DNA of 64,000 bases from Phytoactinopolyspora halotolerans (GTDB lineage Bacteria > Actinomycetota > Actinomycetes > Jiangellales > Jiangellaceae): the NCBI RefSeq assembly GCF_010550675.1, contig NZ_JAAGOA010000021.1:1-64000 (forward strand), read 5' to 3'. The position numbers were made by a program, and so were the translations under genes. Positions 1 through 8,239 of the stretch are shown in pieces. Each line of letters opens with the position of its first letter. Within the stretch, counting starts at the first letter, position 1. The notes under the pieces were generated by a model. It was not told the origin of the DNA. It ran no database searches and was given only the letters and a program-made list of their open reading frames with translations.

Positions 1-122
1 CCCACCGCCCTACCCGACGTCCGCAAAGGCATCCGGATCAAAGCCGTCAGTTGATGCCGATTTCGCGGGCATTCTTAACTGAGGCACCGATCAACTTTCG
101 CGGGCATCTTGACATGAGGCAC
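1..122 (+). mobile_element. probable right end of an insertion sequence (partial)
   Basis: An open frame enters from the left edge and stops with TGA at 52-54 (last residues RKGIRIKAVS). Seven bases later come two direct copies of a 27-bp unit, at 61-87 and 96-122. Both begin TTTCGCGGGCAT and end TGAGGCAC. A gene end followed at once by spaced terminal repeats is the layout of IS21-type ends, so this may be the tail of a transposase or its helper ATPase. I do not recognise the 17 residues themselves, and the element is cut by the window edge. No target duplication can be checked. Confidence 0.4.
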
Positions 123-194
123 TACGCCGCACGCCGCAAGCACATCGATAACTGTTCGCGGCGCGCGTTCTGCGGCTCGAAGGGCGTCATCCGC

Positions 195-839
195 TTACGT
201 CGCTGCAATATGGATGCTGCGATGTTGCCGGTCGGCGGTCGATGGATACGCGGCCGTCACGGCGCCGCCGGTGTGTGACGCCAGCGCGTACTGCTCCGAT
301 TCCTGCAGCGTTTGATAGGTCGAGCGCAGCGCCTGGCGAGCACGGTTGAGCAGGCTGGACACGGCGTTCGGCGTCATCGACATCTTGGGTGCGAGTTCGG
401 CCGGCGTGTACCGGTCGACCTCGATCAGCCAGAGGATGCTGCGCCAGCGCGGTGGGAGTCTCGCCCAGGCATCGGACGCGAGCCCGACATTTTGGGTGGG
501 GACCGACCCCACGTTGCGCTCCCACACCGCCTCGTCGTCGGTGATGATCGTGCGGTTCTGCTTGGCGAAGTACCGGTACGCAAGCCGGCGCACCGTCGAC
601 TGGACGTAGCTGGCGAACGAGTCCGTCGGTCCGCGCCCGGAACGTACCGCGCGAAGGACCAGGTAGAACGCCTCCTGGACCAGGTCGTCCGCAGTGTGCG
701 GGTCGTGCACCAGGGATTGTGCGGTGTGTCGCGCCATCGGCCGGACACTTCGGTACAAGGCCGCGAATGCTTCCTCGTCGCCTGCGCGTGCTCGATCGAG
801 CAAAATCAGCAGGTCCTTCTCATCCACCCTATTCCCCAT
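195..839 (-). CDS. ECF-type RNA polymerase sigma factor (paralogue 1)
   Basis: A 214-residue sigma-70 family protein of ECF size. Residues ~10-95 form region 2, with the motif DDLVQEAFYLVLRAV. Residues ~125-180 form region 4, with SMTPNAVSSLLNRARQALR as the recognition helix area. It should direct RNA polymerase to a small set of stress or envelope promoters. It is a clear paralogue of the sigma gene at 36671-37237: both share RSGxGPTDSF and LPPRWRxxLWLIxVDRY. The ATG start is supported because the first codons align with the GTG start of the paralogue (both run into AGG-GTG). About 35 extra C-terminal residues follow region 4. No anti-sigma gene lies beside it; the downstream side is the IS end. 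Confidence 0.85.
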   Translation of the reverse strand: MGNRVDEKDLLILLDRARAGDEEAFAALYRSVRPMARHTAQSLVHDPHTADDLVQEAFYLVLRAVRSGRGPTDSFASYVQSTVRRLAYRYFAKQNRTIITDDEAVWERNVGSVPTQNVGLASDAWARLPPRWRSILWLIEVDRYTPAELAPKMSMTPNAVSSLLNRARQALRSTYQTLQESEQYALASHTGGAVTAAYPSTADRQHRSIHIAAT

Positions 840-907
840 GGCGACGACGCTGCCGAACCGGCAATACGGGGCGCTAGGGGGAAATCACCATATCCACCAC
901 GTAAAAC

Positions 908-925
908 TACGTACAGGCGTACGTG
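908..925 (-). promoter_or_regulatory. shared upstream motif of ECF sigma gene 1
   Basis: On the minus strand this reads CACGTA-N6-TACGTA, about 70 nt before the sigma start at 839. The paralogous sigma gene has CACGTA-N5-TACGTA at 37307-37323, also about 70 nt before its start. Same motif and same distance suggest an operator or autoregulatory site. Which protein binds is unknown. Confidence 0.45.
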
Positions 926-1180
926 AATCATCCCAAAAGCGACAATTTCGCTGACTGGATGGGGCCTCGCGTACTTCAGGCCCCAGGCGGTCAATGTCGA
1001 CCGGCGAGGTTGAAGGATCCTTCCCGGTCATTCCTCGCGACAAACATCTTTCGGTCATTTGAGTGTGCGAGCGCGCTCGTGCGTGAGTGGGGCCATGTGT
1101 CGCTGACCCGTTGTCGCGCCCGTCGGCAGACGTTACGCCATGGTCAGGCCGCCTTCTCTGCGCCACGCGCGCCGGTAACG

Positions 1181-1209
1181 TGATGCACGTCACATTTCTT
1201 GTTCGTGCG
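1181..1209 (+). promoter_or_regulatory. candidate ECF-type promoter of giant surface protein 1
   Basis: TGATGC, 17 nt, then CGTGCG, with the core ACGTCAC directly after the first box. The same arrangement occurs at 18714-18743, 46461-46489, 49436-49464 and 50158-50186. The start codon at 1368 lies about 160 nt downstream. It could be a sigma-factor promoter or the operator of a shared regulator. Confidence 0.5.
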
Positions 1210-1367
1210 TTTTCTCGGTCTCCGGTGCTCATGCCACCGATGCGTCAGCGCTGCAGTGGCTGTGCTGTGCGTCGTCAGGCAGTGCTCGTGCGAACGCGGG
1301 ATGCCACGGGGGGCGTCCTGGGCCACAGAACGGTCCAGGGAGTGTTGCCGAAGTAAGGAGACCGGTC

Positions 1368-4300
1368 ATGAGAAGTCCGACGAGGGGGAAGTATCGGGGG
1401 TCGCGAGGCGCGCCTCGCGGTGGCTTCCGATCCACTCTCATCCGATGGTCCGCCAGGGCGTCGAGTCGACTACGGCGCTTGACAGCATTCTCTCTGGTTG
1501 CGGCGTTGCTCAGTGGTTTGCTGATCGCCGCTGTGCCGGCGATGGGTGCGTCCGCGTCGCCGACGGGTGACCAGACGACCTCAGCCGATGAGTCGGCCGA
1601 GAGTAACGACGTTTCCGATCTGACGACGTCAGAGTTGCAGACCACGGACGACGAGGAGACTCCGTCCGAAGAGAAGGAGTCGGCTGAGGAGACACCTTCG
1701 TCGGACGATGAGAACTCGGATGACGAGGGCGCTTCGGACGAGGCGCCTGTCGAGGACGACGCCGGCGAAGAGTCGAGTGAGGACGAGGGTTCCGGTGACA
1801 GTGCGTCGACCGAGAGCGATTCGTCCGAGAGCGACAGGTCGACGGACAACTCACGCGATGGTCCCGCCGACGAGGACGAGGGCGACGGAGCTGCCAAATC
1901 GAACGGTGCCTCCCTCCAGGCGGCCTCGACGCCGGTGTACGAGATCACCGGCAGGTGGATCGAGCCGCCGCAGACGATCGCCCGCGGCAATCCGGTGGTC
2001 GCCGAGTGGCGCGTCAATGTCAACGACGACGAGGAGCCTCCGAGCAACGACCCGGTGGACAACGTCGTGGCGACGTTCACCGTGGACAAGGCCTTCTTTG
2101 ATGAGATTCCGGACTTGTGTCTGACCGATGGTGTCGATCCCGTGTCGAGCATCTCCGACGACGGCACGGAACTGACATGCAACTTCGGTACCGTCAAGAT
2201 GGGTACGGCCATCGTCGTGCAGACGCCCGTGGTGGCTAACGGGGTCACCGGCGAGGAGATCGTGCTGGACGGCACGTCGCCGGGCGGCGAAACGGTCGAG
2301 CTGCCCCCGATCCTGATCCGGAACCCGTTCGTCATGGACATCCACTACGGCGGGAATAGCCAGATCGCCAGGTGGGATGACGAGGAGAATCCCGGCGACG
2401 ATCCGAGATATGTCGATGTCGACATTCAGTGGTCACTGCGCATGGGGAAGGGCTCCGATCCGGGGCCTGATGAGGTCACGTATCGCCTCAACGTGGGCGC
2501 TGAAGGAGTGGCTCCGGCGAACATTCGGATCGGCACCCACCCGAACGGCTACGGCGTCGACGGTGGTGTCCAGGGCTGCACACGGATGGACGGAGGGAAC
2601 GCGGACGGGCATCCATGGTCCAGTGTCCCCGAGCATTTCCGCCACACGAACTTCGTCGACGAGTGCATCCTGACCCGGGTCAGCCCCGGGGTCTTCGAGC
2701 TCACCCTTCGCGGAATCAACTACGACCTGCTCAACGTGCCCACCCATGACTCGAACCGAGGCGGCGGGGGGAACCCGCTGCCGGTCAACTGGGACTACGT
2801 GGCCAGCGGTTCGCTGTGGTTCCGGGTGTTCACGAGCGAGGCTGGCTCGATCACCGTCCAATCCAACGCGCCAACGTATCAGGCGCCGACGGGGCAGACG
2901 TACACCGACCTGGCCGGTAACAACCGGACCAATAAGTCGTACACGCGACCCGGCGGGTGGAGTTCTGCATGGGTTCGCAGCTATACCAACTCAGGCGGAA
3001 CGTCATGGGATGATTCCTATCGAGTCTCGGCCGGTACCACGGTGATGGCGCACGCCAGCAGCCAATGGTCCAACGATGACGTCGCGGGGAACAGCCAGTA
3101 TGGTAACTGCCTCGCCTTCGATACGGCATATGTGACGTATCAAGGCGACCTGTCCGACCCCGAGCACCCACAGTGGTTCTCGCAGGTACGGGGTTATGAC
3201 CGGGCCGGCGGCGACCGACCAGCACCGCTCGACAACCCTCCGCCGATCGAGTATTACACCGGCGGCGTGGGTAACCCGGACACGTTCGACTGCGGCACCG
3301 GTGCCTGGTCCACGACGCCTCCGGCCAACATGGCGGATGTCACGGCTATCCGCATTCGTTACCCGCACTCGCTGTACGGTGACGAGGGCCGGGACGGGAT
3401 CCAGCTTCTTGCCTATGTTCGGATCAACGACGACGTTCCGGTGGGTCAGGACGTGTGGTCGTTCGGGTCGACCCTGCGCAACGGGACGTGGATTGGCCCT
3501 GGTAACACAGGCGTCATCACTCGCACGCCCGGTACTCGGTACCCGCAGACCAACGGCCGTCGTGACATCCTGCGGATCGTTACGGCGACACCAGCAATTC
3601 AGAAACTGGCAGAGCGGACGACTGTGTCACCGGGTGTGCCGACGGGGTTCACCTTGAGGTATTCGGCGAATGGTTCCGGCATCATTCCGGAGACGGTGGA
3701 CGACTACGAGATCGTGGACACGTTGCCGTTGGGGATGACGTATGAGCCGGGTTCTGCTGATCCGGAGCCAGTGGTCACCACAGATCCCCAGGGTAGACAG
3801 GTGCTGACGTGGACACTGGACGGCGTGACGACCAACGAGTGGCACGAGTTGACGTACCAGGCGGTGGCCGACTCGAGTATCGAGCCGGGTACGCAACTGA
3901 CCAACACGGCGTACTCCAGCTACGGCGGTGAGAACTCGCCGCAGGTGAGCCAGACGGTCACGATCACCAGGAATGGTCACACGATCATCTTGAAGACGGC
4001 CGATGTTGATTACATTCCGAATCGTGAGGGTGATGGTGTCGGTACTGGTTCGTGGACGGTGCGGATCGAGTCGACTGACCCGACGACGCAGGCGTTCACG
4101 GACACGATCGACATCCTGCCGTACAACGGTGATCAGCGTGGGACGTCGTTCTCGGGTACGTACACGCTGGATGATGTGGTGACGCCGGACGGTGGGACGG
4201 TGTATTACACCGACGCCGACCCGGCGACGCTGACGGATGATCCGGCTGACGAGTCGAACGGTGCGGCCGGTGATCCGACCGGCAACACGGTCGGCTGGAC

Positions 4301-6677
4301 GACGGAGCGGCCGGAGACCCCGACCGCCATCCGCGTGATCGGTGGTGAGCTGGAGTCTGGCGAGTCGTTCTCGTTCCAGGTGGTGATCACCACGGACGGT
4401 GCCGAGCCGCAGGATGTGTACGTCAACCGGGCGCAGGCTCGGGCTGAGCACACCGAGTTGGTGATGCGCACCTCGGCTCCGTTGATCGTCACTGACTACA
4501 TGGTGGAGAAGTCGTCGGATCCGGAGTCCGGTTCCACGGTGAAGCCGGGTGATGTGATCAATTACACGGTCACGGTGACTCAGGAAGGTGACGTGCCGGC
4601 GGGTGCGGTCTTCCGGGACACGATGGCCGGTGTGTTCGATGATGCGGTCTATAACGACGACCTTGACGCCGATATTGGTGAGGCGACGTTGGAGGACGGA
4701 GTCATCTATTGGGAGGGTGATGTTCCGGTCGGCGAGGTCGCGACGATCACCTATTCGGTGACTGTGAAGGACGTCGCCGATCTTGCCGAAGGTGAAGGGG
4801 AAGAGGGCTTCGCTTTCCTGGAGAACGACGTCTGGTCGCCGGGATGCCCCGATCCGGATGAGGAGGACCAGTGCCGGACCGTGCACCCGGTGGGGTATTA
4901 CGAGTACTCCAAGACCTCGGACCCGGCGCCGGACTCGACGGTGCAGGTCGGCGAGGTCGTGACCTACACGGTCGAGATCACTCAGAAGGGCGAGGGTGCG
5001 GTCGAGGACGCGATCGTCACCGACGACCTGACAGAGGTGCTCGACGACGCCGAGTGGAACAGCGACGCCGAGGCCTCGCAGGGTGAGGTGACGTTCGACG
5101 AACCGAACCTGACCTGGACCGGTGATCTCGATGTCGGCGACGTGGTCACGCTCACCTACTCGGTGACCGTGGGCAAGGACGGCGACTTCGAGCTGGCGAA
5201 CATTGTGACCAGCCCCGATGAGGAGCGGTCGCGGTGCGTGCCGGCGCCGGATGAGAATCCTGACTGCATGACGAAGCACTTCTTGGGTGACTTCGAGGTG
5301 ACGAAGGTTTCGGATCCGGAGTCTGGTTCGGAAGTTGAGCCGGGCGACATCGTTGAGTACACCGTCACGGTTCGCCACATCGGTAAGGCGCCGGTGGAGG
5401 CGGAGTTCGAGGACGACATGACTCAGGTCCTCGACGACGCGACGTACAACGACGACGTGGAGGCGACGTCGGGCGAGGCATCGTTCGACGAGCCGGTGCT
5501 GTCGTGGTCGGGCCCGCTTGATGTGGATGAGGAAGCGACGGTGACGTACTCGGTCACGGTCAACGCTGAGGGTGACCGGTTCTTGAAGAACGTCGTCATG
5601 ACGCCGAACCCGGAGCAGTGCGTTCCGGCGGAGGGACAGGACGAGGCGTGCACCACCGAGCACATCAACGGTGCGTACACCTTCTCCAAGACCTCGGACC
5701 CGGAGCCGGGCGCGTTGGTCGAGGCCGGTGAGGTGGTCACCTATTCGGTCCTGATCGAACACGTCGGGACCGCGCCGGTCGAGGGTGCGTCGATCGAGGA
5801 CGACCTGTCGGACGTGCTCGACGACGCTGAATGGAACGACGACGCCAAGGCATCGTCTGGTGAGGTCTCGTTCGAGGGCACCACGCTGACGTGGAACGGT
5901 GACCTCGAGGTGGACCAGGTTGTGGAGTTGACCTACTCGGTGACCGTGGGCGATGAGATGGGCGCGAGCCTGCTCAACGTCGTCACCACGGATGACGAGC
6001 GGGGCGTGTGTGTGCCGGCTCCGGATGAGAACCCGGACTGCACCACGTCGCACTTCAACGCCGCGTATGTGTTCTCCAAGACCTCCGATCCGGAGTCCGG
6101 GTCGCAGGTGAAGGAGGGCGACAAGGTCACCTACACGCTCACTATCGAGCAGGTCGGTGATGTGCCGGTGGAGGACGCCCGCGTCATGGATGATCTGTCG
6201 GAGGTGAGCAACGTCGCGTCCTGGAACGATGACGCGAAGGCATCCTCTGGCAAAGTCAGCCGGGATGGGACCACGCTGACGTGGACCGGTGATCTGGAGG
6301 TCGACGAGGTTGTGACCGTGACCTATTCGGTGACGGTGGGCGACGAGCCCGATGCGACCATGAAGAACGTCGTCACCAGTGACGACGAGCGTGCGGTGTG
6401 TGTGGAGGCAGCGGACGGCAACGCCGACTGCAAGACCGAGCACCACACGCCGTCGGCGGAGCTGCCTGGTCCGCAGCCGCCAGGCCCGCAGCCTCCGGCT
6501 CCGCAGCCGCCGGGTGCGCAGCCTCCGCTGGCTGACACTGGTTCCACGGTCCCGATGTGGGTCCTCGTGGCCGGTGTGGTGCTCCTGGTCGGCGGCATGG
6601 CGCTCGCGTCGGCGACACGTCGTCGCAGGGAACGAGGAACGGCCGAGGACAGCGTCGGCATCGACGATCTGTTCTAG
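1368..6677 (+). CDS. giant secreted repeat protein with LAXTG-type wall anchor
   Basis: 1769 residues, exported and probably sortase-anchored. Residues 1-63 are a long signal peptide (Arg-rich start, hydrophobic 39-60). Residues ~66-175 are a Ser/Glu/Asp linker. Residues ~185-740 are an unrecognised ectodomain. Two DUF11-like beta domains follow near 741 and 868. Then come five ~130-residue beta repeats (~1045-1694), each beginning KTSDPExGS-like and ending VTYSVTVG. A Pro/Gln-rich spacer (PGPQPPAPQPP style) leads to LADTG at 1721-1725, a membrane helix and RRRRE, which is a class E-like sorting signal. The start is set by AAGGAG at 1355-1360, 7 nt before ATG. The leader GTAAGGAGACC is shared with the other giant gene at 18918. 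No sortase gene is in the window. A role in adhesion or surface structure is inference. Confidence 0.85.
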   Translation: MRSPTRGKYRGSRGAPRGGFRSTLIRWSARASSRLRRLTAFSLVAALLSGLLIAAVPAMGASASPTGDQTTSADESAESNDVSDLTTSELQTTDDEETPSEEKESAEETPSSDDENSDDEGASDEAPVEDDAGEESSEDEGSGDSASTESDSSESDRSTDNSRDGPADEDEGDGAAKSNGASLQAASTPVYEITGRWIEPPQTIARGNPVVAEWRVNVNDDEEPPSNDPVDNVVATFTVDKAFFDEIPDLCLTDGVDPVSSISDDGTELTCNFGTVKMGTAIVVQTPVVANGVTGEEIVLDGTSPGGETVELPPILIRNPFVMDIHYGGNSQIARWDDEENPGDDPRYVDVDIQWSLRMGKGSDPGPDEVTYRLNVGAEGVAPANIRIGTHPNGYGVDGGVQGCTRMDGGNADGHPWSSVPEHFRHTNFVDECILTRVSPGVFELTLRGINYDLLNVPTHDSNRGGGGNPLPVNWDYVASGSLWFRVFTSEAGSITVQSNAPTYQAPTGQTYTDLAGNNRTNKSYTRPGGWSSAWVRSYTNSGGTSWDDSYRVSAGTTVMAHASSQWSNDDVAGNSQYGNCLAFDTAYVTYQGDLSDPEHPQWFSQVRGYDRAGGDRPAPLDNPPPIEYYTGGVGNPDTFDCGTGAWSTTPPANMADVTAIRIRYPHSLYGDEGRDGIQLLAYVRINDDVPVGQDVWSFGSTLRNGTWIGPGNTGVITRTPGTRYPQTNGRRDILRIVTATPAIQKLAERTTVSPGVPTGFTLRYSANGSGIIPETVDDYEIVDTLPLGMTYEPGSADPEPVVTTDPQGRQVLTWTLDGVTTNEWHELTYQAVADSSIEPGTQLTNTAYSSYGGENSPQVSQTVTITRNGHTIILKTADVDYIPNREGDGVGTGSWTVRIESTDPTTQAFTDTIDILPYNGDQRGTSFSGTYTLDDVVTPDGGTVYYTDADPATLTDDPADESNGAAGDPTGNTVGWTTERPETPTAIRVIGGELESGESFSFQVVITTDGAEPQDVYVNRAQARAEHTELVMRTSAPLIVTDYMVEKSSDPESGSTVKPGDVINYTVTVTQEGDVPAGAVFRDTMAGVFDDAVYNDDLDADIGEATLEDGVIYWEGDVPVGEVATITYSVTVKDVADLAEGEGEEGFAFLENDVWSPGCPDPDEEDQCRTVHPVGYYEYSKTSDPAPDSTVQVGEVVTYTVEITQKGEGAVEDAIVTDDLTEVLDDAEWNSDAEASQGEVTFDEPNLTWTGDLDVGDVVTLTYSVTVGKDGDFELANIVTSPDEERSRCVPAPDENPDCMTKHFLGDFEVTKVSDPESGSEVEPGDIVEYTVTVRHIGKAPVEAEFEDDMTQVLDDATYNDDVEATSGEASFDEPVLSWSGPLDVDEEATVTYSVTVNAEGDRFLKNVVMTPNPEQCVPAEGQDEACTTEHINGAYTFSKTSDPEPGALVEAGEVVTYSVLIEHVGTAPVEGASIEDDLSDVLDDAEWNDDAKASSGEVSFEGTTLTWNGDLEVDQVVELTYSVTVGDEMGASLLNVVTTDDERGVCVPAPDENPDCTTSHFNAAYVFSKTSDPESGSQVKEGDKVTYTLTIEQVGDVPVEDARVMDDLSEVSNVASWNDDAKASSGKVSRDGTTLTWTGDLEVDEVVTVTYSVTVGDEPDATMKNVVTSDDERAVCVEAADGNADCKTEHHTPSAELPGPQPPGPQPPAPQPPGAQPPLADTGSTVPMWVLVAGVVLLVGGMALASATRRRRERGTAEDSVGIDDLF
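4500..6450 (+). repeat. five tandem ~390-bp coding repeats in giant protein 1
   Basis: Repeat units begin near 4500, 4909, 5300, 5686 and 6076, a period of about 390 bp. Units 4 and 5 are closest to each other: both contain NDDAKASSG and TTLTW. A diverged sixth copy stands alone as its own gene at 31990-32415. Confidence 0.85.
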
Positions 6678-6685
6678 TCCTTAGG

Positions 6686-6716
6686 CGTTGTGCCCCGTCC
6701 GGGGCGGGGCACAACG
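6686..6716 (+). terminator. hairpin after giant surface protein 1 (first)
   Basis: A perfect 12-bp stem (CGTTGTGCCCCG at 6686-6697 with its complement at 6705-6716) and a 7-nt loop, nine bases after the stop codon. There is no long T run, as is common in high-GC actinomycetes. Confidence 0.7.
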
Positions 6717-6730
6717 ACTCTCCCGGAATT

Positions 6731-6771
6731 GGTTGTGGCCCTCGTCGAGCTGTCGGGCGAGGGCCACAACC
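6731..6771 (+). terminator. hairpin after giant surface protein 1 (second)
   Basis: A perfect 14-bp stem (GGTTGTGGCCCTCG at 6731-6744, complement at 6758-6771) followed by GTTTTG. Together with 6686-6716 it makes a tandem terminator between the giant gene and the converging gene remnant. Confidence 0.75.
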
Positions 6772-6788
6772 GTTTTGACCGGCCGAAC

Positions 6789-6832
6789 GGAAATACATTG
6801 TGGTCGCTCCGGCAGCCGCAACGTCGTTCACT
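6789..6832. repeat. intergenic palindromic element, copy A
   Basis: Imperfect palindrome with left half GGAAATACATTGTGGTCGC and a diverged complement on the right. It is one of five related elements (8055-8102, 10914-10963, 13246-13292, 15024-15072). It is most like copy B, which lies in the same orientation on the other side of the gene remnant at 6842-8017. Confidence 0.65.
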
Positions 6833-6841
6833 GCATGGGGC

Positions 6842-8017
6842 TCAGGCCCGGAGAAGCGTGACGGCGCGTCCAGCCGCGGTGCGGGCGGCGGAGAATGAGA
6901 TGCGCTCGGTGAGCGGTGGTGCTGTGCTGCGGCGGTCGAAGATGATGAGCGTGCCGTGGTCGAGGCCGAGCCGATCGAGGTAGGCGTCTAGCTGTTCTAG
7001 GCCCTCATCGAGTGGATCGACGGAGCGGTCGCGCCAGACCTTGAGTTCTACTCCTTCGTATTGGACTGTTCGTTTGCCGTCGGCGTCGGCGTAGGGCCAG
7101 CGGACGACGAGGTCGATGCGGCCGCGACCGGCGCCGTACTCGCGGTCGATGTATCCGCCGCCATTGATGACGCGATGCAGGTAGGCCATCATGACGAGCT
7201 GTGGCGCGGCCTCGTGGTAGCCGGTGCCTTCTACCAGGATCTCGCCGTGCTGGCGCCAGAATGCGGCGAACTCGCGCAAGAGCTTCTCGAAGTCGAGCCG
7301 TCCATCTGGAAGGATGAAGCTGCGAGGATCGGCGGTCACATTGTCCTCGGTGTTGGCGCCCAGGACCCGGACGACGACCTCGCGGTAGATGGGGTTGGCG
7401 ATCGCGATCGGCGGCGTTTGCGTGATGAGGCCGAGGTCGCGCAGATAGGCGATATCGTCGTTGTACGTTGAGTCACCTAATGCGAGTTCGCCTGCGATGA
7501 GCGGGGCGACGACCCGGCGCACGCGCGGCTCGTGCAAGTTGGCGGATAGTGAATCCAAGTGCGTGGCTCTTGCCTGGATGAGTCGCTCCCTCGCCTGGTC
7601 GACATGCTCCAGCGTGATAGGCGCTGGCGGGTCGATTCTCATCCGCATGGTGATCTCGCGTGCCAGGGCGTTGACCAGCCACGGCTGGCCCTTCGTGTAC
7701 TCCCATGCGCGCACGAGCGCATCTGACGAGAACGGTTGGCCGGTCTCCGCGGAGTATTGGCCATAGAGTTCGCGAACGTCGTCTTCAGTGAAGTCGCCGA
7801 TGCGCAGCGAATCGGACTTGATATTGAAAGGACTGGGCGTCCCTAGCCGATTCGGGTCACCGCCGCTGGCAGCCTTATAGTCGCGGACATCGCGCAGACC
7901 ATAAAGAGTCACGCTATGTGGAAATGCGTGCGGACGTGAATGGTAGCCGTCGCAAAGCTGACGTAAAACGCTGCGCAGACTCTCTCCGCGCAGCGCGTCG
8001 TGATCGTCCTCCGCCAT
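6842..8017 (-). pseudogene. N-terminally truncated AAA-like ATPase with PD-(D/E)XK-like C-terminal domain
   Basis: 391 residues from ATG 8017. The sequence matches the later part of a family of ~530-residue proteins: an AAA-like ATPase followed by a nuclease-like domain. It starts abruptly at DALRGESLRSVLRQL, which in the full family follows the Walker B Asp-Glu. The P-loop and Walker B are therefore missing. Retained parts are the VRDYKAASGG sensor-like segment (~35-45), the GQPWLVNALARE region and a C-terminal GRGRIDLVVRWP...EGVELKVW segment (~305-335) with the Asp and Glu-x-Lys of a PD-(D/E)XK fold. The frame stays open upstream to 8140, but that part is read through palindromic element B, so the break sits at the element. 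ATP hydrolysis by this product is not expected. Confidence 0.7.
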
Positions 8018-8054
8018 GCTCAAGACGGGCATCCTCGGCGTTGCCCTGATCCTT

Positions 8055-8102
8055 GGAAGGAAATACAAAGTGGTCGTCCGGGCAGCCACAATGTCGTTCG
8101 CT
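8055..8102. repeat. intergenic palindromic element, copy B
   Basis: Left half GGAAGGAAATACAAAGTGG, right half complementary to it with mismatches. It lies at the 5' break of the truncated ATPase/nuclease gene, between it and the divergent penicillin-binding protein gene. Confidence 0.65.
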
Positions 8103-8239
8103 TCCGTCGCGGTAAGGGCACACGAACTGAGGCGCCACATCGGGGCAAGTAGTGATCTGTGTCACATCTGCGCCGGCCGCGCCATAGACGCCGCTTGGTG
8201 CGCATCATCCCGGGTGTGTGCCGCGGTGTCACCGACGCC

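Noticed and set aside
3627-6446. Long antisense open frame (939 codons) opposite giant protein 1
   Set aside because: Same reason: complement of the repeat units, Arg/His/Val-rich translation with no family features.
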